In this document: positions 56,476 through 64,000 of the stretch, one piece after another
Position numbering within the stretch: the stretch's first letter is position 1
How the letters are laid out: every line of letters begins with the position of its first letter
Assembly (NCBI RefSeq): GCF_024172095.1
Contig: NZ_JAMZDX010000005.1
Location: 62,001-126,000 of the forward strand
DNA from: Kitasatospora cinereorecta
Lineage (GTDB): Bacteria; Actinomycetota; Actinomycetes; Streptomycetales; Streptomycetaceae
Direction of reading: 5' to 3'
Length of the DNA: 64,000 bases
Position numbers and translations under genes: made by a program
Notes under the pieces: model-generated
Told to the model about the DNA's origin: nothing
The model's database searches: none
The model's input: only the letters and a program-made list of their open reading frames with translations

Positions 56476-59271
56476 CTAGGACGACGGGCGTCCGGTGGCC
56501 GTGATCTCGGCGGCGCTGGTCCAGGGGCCGCGGTTGCCGGCCTCGGTCAGGGCGCGCAGCCGCAGGTAGCGGCCGGATTTCGCGGTGAACGCGACCTTCT
56601 TGGCGGTGGCGGTGTCGGCGAAGGTGCCGGTCGCCACGGGGGTGCCCCACGAGGTGGTGGAGTCGGAGACGTACACCTCGTACTGGCCGATCCGGCCGTT
56701 GACGCCGCCGTCCTGCCGGGGCAGGTAGCCGAGGCTGTCGACGTCGTAGCGGGCGCCGAGATCGATCTGGATCTCGTGCGGCAGTGCGGCGGCGCCGCCC
56801 GACCACTTGGTGTGCCAGATGGTGCCGCTGTTGCCGTCGAAGGCGTTGGTGGCGGCGCCGTTCTCGGCGACGGTCTCCTGGCTGTCGGCGGAGACCAGCT
56901 TCCAGGCGGTCTGCGGGATCGGCCCGGAGGTCGGCGGGACGGCGGTCCCGGCCGGCACGGTGATGCCGCGGGCGGTGACGGTGAACGCGCCGGACTGGCT
57001 GCCCGCCTTGATCCACAGCGTGCCGGCCCGGTCGGCCGCGTCGTAGTACCAGCCGCTGCTCGCGGCGTCGTACGCGGCCTTGCTGCCGAGCGCGGTGAGC
57101 GTCGTGGCGCCGACCGCCACCGAGCTCGGGGCGCCCGCGCTGTGCACGCTGAACTCGTAGCCCCGCGAGGCCGGCTTGCCGGTGTAACTGCCGTTGCTGG
57201 CGCCGACGGAGAGGGTGACGTCGCCGGTCCCGCCGGTGGGCGCGGTGACGTCGACCTGCTGCCGGGCGTACGCGCCGTTCTGGTAGGCCCGGGTCAGGCC
57301 GTCGTCCTCGTACAGGTTGAAGGACGAGGTGCCGCGCGGGTAGACGTCGTAGGTCAGGGTGGAGACCGGCTTCTCCCCGGTGTAGTTCATCTGCGGCCAC
57401 ATCGGCACGATCGCACCGGACTTGACGAACAGCGGCAGCGTGTCGAGCGGCGCCGCGTAGCCGTTGAGCCAGCCCGGGCCGTTGTAGACCCGGCCGGTCC
57501 AGTAGTCGGTCCAACTGCCCGCTGGCAGGTAGATGCCGTCCCGGACGGAGGTGTCGCTGACCACCGGCGCGACCAGGAAGGAGTCGCCGGCCATGAACTG
57601 CCCGCTGGTCTGGTTGCCGCGCGCCACCGGGTCGTTCGGGTATTCCAGCACCATGGCGCGGGTGGACGGCACGCCGGTGTCGTTGGCGACCTTGCTCATC
57701 GTGTACAGGTACGGCATCAGCCGCATCTTCAGCTGCAGGTACTTGCGGTTGATGGACAGGTACGGGTCGGCGTACCGCCAGGGCTGCTTGTCGTTGTAGC
57801 CGGCCGACGGGTTGGTGGCGCCCCAGCCGGACATGGTCATGAACGAGGGCGTGAACGCCTTCCACTGCAGGTCACGGACGTAGGTCTGCGGGCTGCCGTC
57901 GTAGATGCCGTCGATGTCGCCGGAGGCGTAGTTGAGGCCGGACAGGCCCGCACCGGCGATCGAGGGGACGTGCCAGCGCATGGCGTCCCAGGTGCCGTGC
58001 GTGTCACCGGTCCACACCACGGCGTTGCGCTGGGTGCCGGCCCAGCCGTCCACCGTCCAGACGAAGCGGCGGGCGTCGGAGTTGTTCTCGAGGCCGGCGA
58101 CCGCCTGGTTGACGCCGGTGAACGCGGTCTTGTAGCCGCCGCCGATCCACGCAACGTCGGTCTTCACGGCGCGTGAACCGGCCGTTCCTACCTCCCAGTT
58201 GATGTTCGCCAGCCCGGTGGAGGTCCACAGGCCGGTGTTGAAGCCCTTCGCCTTCAGCCCGGCCACCGCGTTCGGCAGGTCGGTGTAGCCGCAGCCGTAG
58301 CCGTCGTTGGGCAGGAACCAGCCCGAGGGCATGTCCGCCGCCCGCGCGTCGGTGGCGTAGCCGACCACGTCGGGGGTGGTCTGGTGGCGCACCCGGTTGT
58401 GGTCACCGGTGTAGGTGGGGTTGGAGGCGTTGAAGCAGTCGGCGTTGCCCAACTCCAGTCCCCAGACGGGCGCGAGGAACGGCTTGCCGGTGACGTCGGT
58501 GTAGCCGCCGAGCACGTCCTTGAGCGAGTTCCCGGCGAAGTACCAGGCGTCGAACCGGCTCTCGTTGTGCGTCAGCGCGGTCGGGGCGCCGAAGTTGTAC
58601 GACCCGGGCGCCCAGGTGTTGCGCATCACGCCGTAGCCGTTGGTGGACATGTAGAACGGCGCCGGGCTGGCGTTGGTCCCCTCGGTCCACTGGTTGGAGA
58701 CCGCGACCGGGACGGTCTTGTCGCGCAGTGCCCACTCGCCCAGGTGCAGTCCGGTGCCGTAGAACTGCTCGTCCGCGCCGCGGCTGAGGTACTGCGTGGT
58801 CTGCTGGTTGGTCCAGCTGGTCGGCTGGGACTCGGCCCACACCAGGGTGGTGTCGTCGGCCCGGTAGAGGGCGAAGGTCAGCGGGGCCTTGTTGATCCGC
58901 AGGCTGACCGCAGAGGTGCCGATCCGCCAGTACGCGCCGGCGTCGGTGAGGGTGGCGCCGACGGTGCCGAAGCCCGTCCGGATCGCCAGGTCGCCGCCGG
59001 CCGGGTCGTTGGTGAACGTGCCGTCCGGGGAGAGCCAGATCCGGAAGATGTCGGCCCGGGCCATGGTGATCCGGGCGGCGGCCTTGCCGCTGGTGGTGAC
59101 GGTGAAGGTGTCGCCGGAGCGGGTGACGGCGGTGGCGTTGCCCGCGGTCGCGGCGTGCGCGGCGCGGGCCGGCCCGAGGACGGTGAACAGGGCTGCGACG
59201 AGCAGGACGGCCAGGGCCAGGACGCTGCTGCGGCGGCCGGGACTGCCGGGTCGGGGCAGGACGGATCGCAT
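56476..59271 (-). CDS. secreted GH31-family alpha-glycosidase with F5/8-C module
   Basis: 931 residues from ATG 59271 with GGAGGAG six bases upstream; signal peptide RRSSVLALAVLLVAALFTVL with cleavage near AHAAT. N-terminal beta domain (40-260) with a galactose-mutarotase-like fold, then a GH31 barrel. The likely nucleophile is Asp372 in KTDVAWIGGGY, and the acid/base is Asp423 in VVWTGDTHGTW. These motifs differ from the usual WIDMNE of alpha-glucosidases and look more like the GH31 branch that acts on alpha-GalNAc/galactose. Proximal and distal C-terminal beta domains (ALPLFVKSGAIVPMWPQM) and an F5/8-C module (790-931) follow. Substrate to be tested. Confidence 0.9.
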   Translation of the reverse strand: MRSVLPRPGSPGRRSSVLALAVLLVAALFTVLGPARAAHAATAGNATAVTRSGDTFTVTTSGKAAARITMARADIFRIWLSPDGTFTNDPAGGDLAIRTGFGTVGATLTDAGAYWRIGTSAVSLRINKAPLTFALYRADDTTLVWAESQPTSWTNQQTTQYLSRGADEQFYGTGLHLGEWALRDKTVPVAVSNQWTEGTNASPAPFYMSTNGYGVMRNTWAPGSYNFGAPTALTHNESRFDAWYFAGNSLKDVLGGYTDVTGKPFLAPVWGLELGNADCFNASNPTYTGDHNRVRHQTTPDVVGYATDARAADMPSGWFLPNDGYGCGYTDLPNAVAGLKAKGFNTGLWTSTGLANINWEVGTAGSRAVKTDVAWIGGGYKTAFTGVNQAVAGLENNSDARRFVWTVDGWAGTQRNAVVWTGDTHGTWDAMRWHVPSIAGAGLSGLNYASGDIDGIYDGSPQTYVRDLQWKAFTPSFMTMSGWGATNPSAGYNDKQPWRYADPYLSINRKYLQLKMRLMPYLYTMSKVANDTGVPSTRAMVLEYPNDPVARGNQTSGQFMAGDSFLVAPVVSDTSVRDGIYLPAGSWTDYWTGRVYNGPGWLNGYAAPLDTLPLFVKSGAIVPMWPQMNYTGEKPVSTLTYDVYPRGTSSFNLYEDDGLTRAYQNGAYARQQVDVTAPTGGTGDVTLSVGASNGSYTGKPASRGYEFSVHSAGAPSSVAVGATTLTALGSKAAYDAASSGWYYDAADRAGTLWIKAGSQSGAFTVTARGITVPAGTAVPPTSGPIPQTAWKLVSADSQETVAENGAATNAFDGNSGTIWHTKWSGGAAALPHEIQIDLGARYDVDSLGYLPRQDGGVNGRIGQYEVYVSDSTTSWGTPVATGTFADTATAKKVAFTAKSGRYLRLRALTEAGNRGPWTSAAEITATGRPSS

Positions 59272-59413
59272 ACGGGCTCCTCCTCGGAGGGCTGCGGGTG
59301 CCGATGGGTCACGAACGTTGCGCGGAGGCGCAGTTGTGCGCGGGCGCAGGTGAGCGGTACACATCGCAGCAGTCGCCGGTTCTGCCGTCAAGTGCTCGTA
59401 AAGACACAGTTCC

Positions 59414-59427
59414 GCGCAAGTTTGCGC
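59414..59427. promoter_or_regulatory. TTGCGC-type inverted repeat upstream of the GH31 gene
   Basis: GCGCAA-GT-TTGCGC lies in the 296-base divergent interval between the GH31 gene and the GT4 operon. Further TTGCGC/GCGCA fragments are scattered at 59313-59352. Could be a regulator site for either direction. Confidence 0.35.
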
Positions 59428-59567
59428 AGCAGCAACTCTCGCGGTGCGCGATGCGGACGCGCCGACCACCGGTCGATCACACGCCAGTGCGAAATCGCTG
59501 GCAGACGTTCGCCTGCGCGAAAGATCCCTTTGGCCGGTCGCACGCCCGGCCCGGCCAGAACGTTGGC

Positions 59568-60812
59568 ATGCGAGTCGCCATCGTCACCGAGTCCTTCCCG
59601 CCCGAGGTCAACGGCGTGGCCCACAGCGTGCTGCGGGCCGCCGAGCACCTCGTCCGCCGGGGCCACCAGCCACTGGTGATCACCCCGGCACCGGCCCGCG
59701 GCGCCCACTGCCCGCCGCACTCGTTCGGCCCCGCGGACACCCCGCTGCCGGTCGTGCGGATCCCCTCCGTGCCGCTGCCGCGCTACCCGCAGGTGCGCAT
59801 CGCGCTCCCCAGCCGCCGCCTGGCCGAGGCGATCGCCGGGCACCGGCCCGACATCGTCCACCTCGCCAGCCCCTTCGTCCTCGGCGCCCGGGCCGCCCGG
59901 ATCACCGAACGGCTCGGCCTGCCCACCGTCGCCGTCTACCAGACCGACCTCGCCGGCTACGCCCAGGCGTACCGGATGGGCCGCGGCCTCGGCTCGGCGA
60001 TCGCCTGGCAGCGGATCCGCTCCGTCCACCGCTCCGCCGCCCGGACCCTCGCCCCCTCCACCCCCGCGGCCCAGGACCTGACCGCCAACGGCGTGGAGCG
60101 GGTGCGGATCTGGGCCCGCGGCGTCGACTCCGTCCGCTTCCACCCCGAGCACCGCGACGAGGCGTTGCACCGCTCGCTCGCCCCCGGCGGCGAGGTCCTG
60201 GTCGGCTACGTCGGACGGCTCGCACCGGAGAAGCGCGTCGACCTGCTCGCCGAGACCTCCCGACTCCCGGGCGTCCGCGTCGTCGTCATCGGCGACGGCC
60301 CCAGCGCCCCCGCCCTCAGGGCGGCGATGCCCGGCGCGGTCTTCCTCGGCCGCCGCACCGGCGCCGAACTCGCCCGTCTCTACGCCACCTTGGACGTGTT
60401 CGCGCACACCGGGCCGCTGGAGACCTTCTGCCAGACCATCCAGGAGGCCATGGCCAGCGGCGTCCCCGTGGTCGCCCCCGCCGTCGGCGGTCCGCTCGAC
60501 CTGGTCGGCCACCGGCGGACCGGCCTCCTGGTCGCCCCGCGCGACCCGGCCGCCGTCGCCCGCGCCGTCGCCGCCCTGGCCGCCGAGCCGGAGGTCCGCA
60601 CCCGTTACGGCGCCGCCGGTCGCGCCGAGGTCGCCGGCCGGACCTGGGAGGCCGTCGGCGACCAACTCCTGCGCCACTACGAGGAAGTCCTCGCCGCCAC
60701 CGGCTCCCTCCCCCTCCCGGCCCTCGCACCCGTCACCTTCCCCGAGCCCGCCACCCGCATCGCCGCCCCCGACCTCGCCGCCGCCGAGCTCGTCGAGGAG
60801 CAGCCCGCGTGA
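59568..60812 (+). CDS. GT4-family glycosyltransferase (MgtA/PimB-like)
   Basis: 414 residues from ATG 59568 (MRVAIVTESFPPEVNGVAHS). No ribosome site is seen, and the frame is open upstream without coding character. GT-B fold: N-terminal acceptor half with the GVAHSVLR glycine loop and IVHLASPFVLG; C-terminal nucleotide half with VGYVGRLAPEKRVDLLAE, VVIGDGPS and the EX7E motif in ETFCQTIQEAMASGVPVVAP. Closest in character to GDP-mannose-dependent alpha-mannosyltransferases MgtA/MgtC of lipoglycan assembly. First gene of a coupled trio; its stop overlaps the next start (GTGA). Confidence 0.9.
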   Translation: MRVAIVTESFPPEVNGVAHSVLRAAEHLVRRGHQPLVITPAPARGAHCPPHSFGPADTPLPVVRIPSVPLPRYPQVRIALPSRRLAEAIAGHRPDIVHLASPFVLGARAARITERLGLPTVAVYQTDLAGYAQAYRMGRGLGSAIAWQRIRSVHRSAARTLAPSTPAAQDLTANGVERVRIWARGVDSVRFHPEHRDEALHRSLAPGGEVLVGYVGRLAPEKRVDLLAETSRLPGVRVVVIGDGPSAPALRAAMPGAVFLGRRTGAELARLYATLDVFAHTGPLETFCQTIQEAMASGVPVVAPAVGGPLDLVGHRRTGLLVAPRDPAAVARAVAALAAEPEVRTRYGAAGRAEVAGRTWEAVGDQLLRHYEEVLAATGSLPLPALAPVTFPEPATRIAAPDLAAAELVEEQPA

Positions 60813-61966
60813 GCAGAAAGCTGCGCATCGTCCGGGTGGCCAACTTCGTCACCCCCGTCTCCGGCGGCCTCCGCACCGCCCTGCGCCACCTCGGCGCCGG
60901 CTACCTGGCCGCCGGCCACGAGCCGGTGCTGGTCGTCCCCGGCCCCCGCCGCAGCGACGAGTGGACCGAGCAGGGCCGGGTCGTCACCCTGCCCGGCCGT
61001 CCCCTCCCGGGCAGCGGCGGCTACCGCCTGCTGACCGACCGCCGCAGTGTCGAGCGCACCCTCGCCGACCTCGCCCCCGACCGCCTGGAGGTCTCGGACC
61101 GCACCACCCTCCGCTGGACCGGCGCCTGGGCCCGCGGCCGGGGCGTGCCCGCGATGATGGTGTCCCACGAGAGCGCCACCGGCGTCCTGCGCGCCAACGG
61201 CCTGCCGCCCGCCCTGGCCCGCTCCCTCGCCGACCGGCTCAACTCCCGTACGGCGTCCGCCTACGACACCGTCCTGTGCACCACCGCCTGGGCCGCCGAG
61301 GAGTTCGAGCGGATCGGCGCGCGCAACCTCGCACAGGCCCCGCTCGGCGTCGACCTGGAACTCATGCACCCGGACCGCCGCGACCCGGAGCTCCGCGCCC
61401 GGCTCGCCGAACCCGGCCAGGTGCTGCTGGTGATGTGCTCCCGGTTGTCGGGCGAGAAGCGTCCGGAGCGCGCCCTGGAGACGCTCGCCGAGCTGCGCCG
61501 CCGCCACCGGATCCCGGCCGTGCTGGCCGTCGCGGGTGCGGGTCCGCTGCGCCGCCGGCTGGAGCGGCGGGCGCACGAGTTGCGGCTGCCGGTCCGCTTC
61601 CTCGGCCATCTCGCCGAACGGTCCGAGGTGGCGGCCCTGTTGGCCACCGCGGACGCCGTGATCGCCCCGGGTCCGGTGGAGACCTTCGGTCTGGCCGCGC
61701 TGGAGACGCTGGCCTGCGGTACGCCGGTGGCGGTCAGCCGGTCCTCCGCGCTGCCGCAGGTGGTCGGCCGGGCCGGTCTCGCCGCCCCGGACAGCGGTGG
61801 CGGGTTCGCACTGGCCGTCCGCGAGCTGCTGTCCCGGCCGGAGGCGGAGCGGCGTGCGACCGCCCGGGCCCGCGCCGAGGAGTTCGGCTGGGACGCGGCG
61901 GTGGCGTCCTTCCTCGCCGCGCACGGGGCCGCGTCCGAGCCGGCCCGGCGGGCCGGGGAGCCGTGA
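60809..61966 (+). CDS. second GT4-family glycosyltransferase
   Basis: 385 residues from GTG 60809 (GAGGAG ten bases upstream, overlapping the previous stop by four bases). GT-B: VANFVTPVSGGLRTALRHLGAGYL at the N terminus, VSHESATG in the acceptor half, MCSRLSGEKRPERALETL, AVAGAGPLRRRLE, and the EX7E motif in ETFGLAALETLACGTPVAVS. Only distantly similar to its upstream partner, so not a recent duplicate. The pair probably adds sugars in sequence to one glycolipid. Its stop overlaps the next start by one base (TGATG). Confidence 0.9.
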   Translation: MSRKLRIVRVANFVTPVSGGLRTALRHLGAGYLAAGHEPVLVVPGPRRSDEWTEQGRVVTLPGRPLPGSGGYRLLTDRRSVERTLADLAPDRLEVSDRTTLRWTGAWARGRGVPAMMVSHESATGVLRANGLPPALARSLADRLNSRTASAYDTVLCTTAWAAEEFERIGARNLAQAPLGVDLELMHPDRRDPELRARLAEPGQVLLVMCSRLSGEKRPERALETLAELRRRHRIPAVLAVAGAGPLRRRLERRAHELRLPVRFLGHLAERSEVAALLATADAVIAPGPVETFGLAALETLACGTPVAVSRSSALPQVVGRAGLAAPDSGGGFALAVRELLSRPEAERRATARARAEEFGWDAAVASFLAAHGAASEPARRAGEP

Positions 61967-62901
61967 TGGCGGTCCGCTTCGTGGCGCTCGGCGACTCGCT
62001 CACCGAGGGGATCGGCGACCCGGTTCCCTCGGGCCGGCGCGGCTGGGCCGCCCTGCTCGCCCCGACGCTCTCGGACGGCCTGGTGGACTTCCACAACCTG
62101 GCGCGCAGCGGTGCGCTCAGCCGCGACCTGGCGTACGAGCAGCTGCCGGCCGCCCTCGCCCTGCGTCCGCACGTCGCAGCGGTGATGATCGGCGGCAACG
62201 ACACCCTGCGGGCGTCCTTCGACATCGTGCGGACCGCCCGCCACCTGGACACCGCGCTCGCCGCCCTGAGCGCCGCCGGCGCCGTCCCGCTGACCGCCTG
62301 CCTGCCCGACCCGGGCCGGCTGCTGCGCCTGCCGGCGCCGATGGCCCGGCCGCTCGCCCGCCGGATGCGGGCGGTCAACGCGGTGGTCCACGAGCTCTCC
62401 GCCCGCCACCGCGCCGTCCACCTGCACGTCGCCCGACTCCCGTGGCAGCGCGAGCGCTTCCTGCTCAGCGTGGACCGGCTGCACCCGAGCGCGGCCGGCC
62501 ACCAGCGGATCGCGGCCGGCTTCCACGCGCTGCTCGCCGCCGAGGGCCACCCGGTCGGCCCGCCCGCACCGCCGCTCGCCGCCGCCCCGCCCGGCGCCGC
62601 CGCCGACCTGTGGTGGATGGCGACCCGGGGCACCCGCTGGATCGCCGCCCGCTCCACCGACCTGCTCCCCGGCCTGCTCTCGCTGGCCGCGGCCGAGTCC
62701 GGCCACCTGCTCGCCCGCACCACCCACCGGCTGGACGCCGCCGCCGACCGCCGCACCGCCGCCGCGCTCGCCCGCCTCCCGCTCCCGACCCGGCTCCCGA
62801 CGCCGCTCCCGACCCCGGCGCCGCGGGCCCTTCCGCAGGCGGTTCCGGGTGATCCGCACCCTTCCCGGGTTGTTCATACATCTGCCACTACCCGCGAGTA
62901 G
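61966..62901 (+). CDS. SGNH/GDSL-family hydrolase
   Basis: 311 residues from ATG 61966. The SGNH blocks are intact at the N terminus: block I FVALGDSLTEGIGD (nucleophile Ser), block II NLARSG, block III MIGGNDTL, block V DRLHPSAAGHQRIA with the Asp/His pair. No signal peptide, so cytoplasmic esterase or acyl-hydrolase. After about residue 190 the chain turns into a Pro/Ala-rich linker and an amphipathic helical segment (DLWWMATRGTRWIAARSTDLLPGLLSLAA), perhaps for membrane contact. Translationally coupled to two GT4 genes, suggesting a role in deacylating or acylating the same glycan. Confidence 0.9.
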   Translation: MAVRFVALGDSLTEGIGDPVPSGRRGWAALLAPTLSDGLVDFHNLARSGALSRDLAYEQLPAALALRPHVAAVMIGGNDTLRASFDIVRTARHLDTALAALSAAGAVPLTACLPDPGRLLRLPAPMARPLARRMRAVNAVVHELSARHRAVHLHVARLPWQRERFLLSVDRLHPSAAGHQRIAAGFHALLAAEGHPVGPPAPPLAAAPPGAAADLWWMATRGTRWIAARSTDLLPGLLSLAAAESGHLLARTTHRLDAAADRRTAAALARLPLPTRLPTPLPTPAPRALPQAVPGDPHPSRVVHTSATTRE

Positions 62902-62967
62902 GCTCGACACCTTCGCGCGGCATAGTGCCGGGCCGAGACGCCCCAACCACCAAGGGAGAACGCTCGG

Positions 62968-64000
62968 ATGACCCCCGTGAACCGCAGAACATTCCTCGGA
63001 TCGGCCGCCGCGCTCGGCGCCGCCCTCGGACTGGACGCCCTGCCCGGCACCACCGGCCGGGCCGAGGCCGCCACCACCGGCACCATCACCGACGTGAAGC
63101 ACGTCGTGGTCCTGATGCAGGAGAACCGCAGCTTCGACCACTACTTCGGCGCGCTCAAGGGCGTCCGCGGCTTCGCCGACCGCGCCACCGTCCAACTCGC
63201 GGGCGGCTACGACGTCTTCAACCAGCCGAACGGCAGCGGCCGGCAGTACCCGTGGCAGCTGAGCGCCAACAACACCTGGTGGTGGGGCACGAGCGCCGAG
63301 TCGATAGCCCAGTGCGACGGCTCGCTGGACCACGGCTGGAACACCCAGCACGCCGCCTGGAACAGCGGCAAGATGGACAGTTGGATCTCGGCCAAGGGCT
63401 CCAACCGCACCATGGGGTACCTGGCCCGCGCCGACATCCCGTTCCACTACGCCCTGGCCGACGCGTACACCGTCTGCGACGCGTACCACTGCTCGATCCT
63501 CAGCGCGACCGGGCCCAACCGCACCTACCTGTGGTCCGGCACCATCGACCCGGCGGGCACCGCGGGCGGGCCGGCCTACGACGGCGGCGACGAGAAGAAC
63601 CTGCGCTGGCAGACCTACGCCGAGGCGCTGCAGAACGCCGGGGTCAGCTGGAAGGTCTACCAGAACACCGCCGACAACTTCGGCGACAACGGCCTCGCCT
63701 ACTTCAGCCAGTTCACCGGCGCGGCGAGCACCAGCCCGCTGTACCAGCGCGGCATGACCTCGGTGCCGAAGGCCAGCGGCTCGACGCCCGACGACATCGC
63801 CGCCGCCATCAGGGCCGACGCGCTCGCGGGCACCCTCCCGCAGGTCTCCTGGGTGGTCGCCGACCAGGCCCACTCCGAGCACCCGGACGCCCCGCCGAAC
63901 GACGGCGCCCACTTCGTCTACCAGGTGCTGCAGTCCCTGGCCGCCAGCCCGGACGTGCTCAACTCCACCGTCCTGTTCCTCAACTACGACGAGAACGACG
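62968..64000 (+). CDS. TAT-exported phospholipase C (phosphoesterase family), 3' end outside window
   Basis: The first 344 residues are visible. ATG 62968 follows AAGGGAGAA. A twin-arginine signal (NRRTFLGSAAALGAALGLD) precedes the mature domain, which begins DVKHVVVLMQENRSFDHYFG with the nucleophile-site motif ENRSFDHY of the bacterial phospholipase C/acid phosphatase AcpA family. SATGPNRTYLWSG and SWVVADQAHSEHPDAPPNDG are further family blocks, with the metal-site residues in the last one. Cleaves phospholipids such as phosphatidylcholine outside the cell; streptomycete members are often phosphate-regulated, but I saw no clear PHO box in the 66-base gap before it. A TAGGCT at 62899-62904 could be a -10. 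Confidence 0.93.
   Translation, partial: MTPVNRRTFLGSAAALGAALGLDALPGTTGRAEAATTGTITDVKHVVVLMQENRSFDHYFGALKGVRGFADRATVQLAGGYDVFNQPNGSGRQYPWQLSANNTWWWGTSAESIAQCDGSLDHGWNTQHAAWNSGKMDSWISAKGSNRTMGYLARADIPFHYALADAYTVCDAYHCSILSATGPNRTYLWSGTIDPAGTAGGPAYDGGDEKNLRWQTYAEALQNAGVSWKVYQNTADNFGDNGLAYFSQFTGAASTSPLYQRGMTSVPKASGSTPDDIAAAIRADALAGTLPQVSWVVADQAHSEHPDAPPNDGAHFVYQVLQSLAASPDVLNSTVLFLNYDEND

Overview
The window is about 64 kb of very GC-rich DNA. Dense genes with strong third-position GC bias, frequent GTG and TTG starts, 1-4 base start/stop overlaps and several likely leaderless transcripts point to the Streptomycetaceae (Streptomyces or Kitasatospora type). Family content fits: multi-HAMP hybrid kinase, SpoIIE-type phosphatase, secreted hydrolases with RICIN and F5/8-C modules, DnaE1, MptB-like mannosyltransferase and a streptavidin relative. 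I saw no rRNA or tRNA gene, CRISPR array, insertion sequence or prophage.

Layout, left to right. 1-6.2 kb: signalling proteins (partial ANTAR/GAF/PAS protein, cytoplasmic multi-HAMP hybrid kinase) and a YihY/BrkB membrane protein. 6.3-8.3 kb: MFS transporter and a small orphan. 8.4-14.3 kb: Ser/Thr kinase with a WD40 propeller, secreted esterase-RICIN protein and an 81-residue zinc-ribbon membrane protein. 14.4-16.8 kb: XRE-NACHT-multi-TM protein. 16.8-22 kb: ABC exporter (FtsX-like permease plus ATPase) divergent from a NarL-type two-component pair. 22-25.4 kb: zinc-ribbon membrane protein and secreted S53 peptidase. 25.7-29.4 kb: COG4705 membrane protein with a duplicated C-terminal module, divergent from an OmpR-type two-component pair. 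29.4-33 kb: DUF664 pseudogene, secreted GH20 enzyme, universal stress protein. 33.5-41.6 kb: dnaE, kup, a LacI-type regulator with a probable operator, and MmcQ/YjbR and MOSC proteins. 41.7-46.5 kb: two polyprenol-dependent membrane mannosyltransferases divergent from an OlsB/OlsA-like acyltransferase pair. 46.5-50.5 kb: compact persulfide/sulfite island. 50.6-56.4 kb: small membrane proteins, pentapeptide-repeat protein, streptavidin-like protein, SpoIIE-type phosphatase. 56.5-64 kb: secreted GH31 glycosidase, a translationally coupled GT4-GT4-SGNH operon and the start of a TAT-exported phospholipase C.

The best-supported functional system is the sulfur island. Two CstR-like repressor genes stand tail to tail. 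They are surrounded by a CstB-like persulfide dioxygenase/rhodanese, a stand-alone rhodanese, a TauE exporter and a rhodanese-DUF2892 protein. Near-identical ATACC-n6-GGTAT elements precede both repressors, and a 19-bp inverted pair sits between the divergent cstB-like and rhodanese genes. Other loci worth attention are the streptavidin-like protein (no signal peptide, altered biotin contacts), the XRE-NACHT-TM protein with an operator-like palindrome, the COG4705 protein with a 136-bp perfect internal repeat, and two local duplications (the 3' end of the pentapeptide gene, and a leaderless promoter/start at 55.7-55.9 kb).
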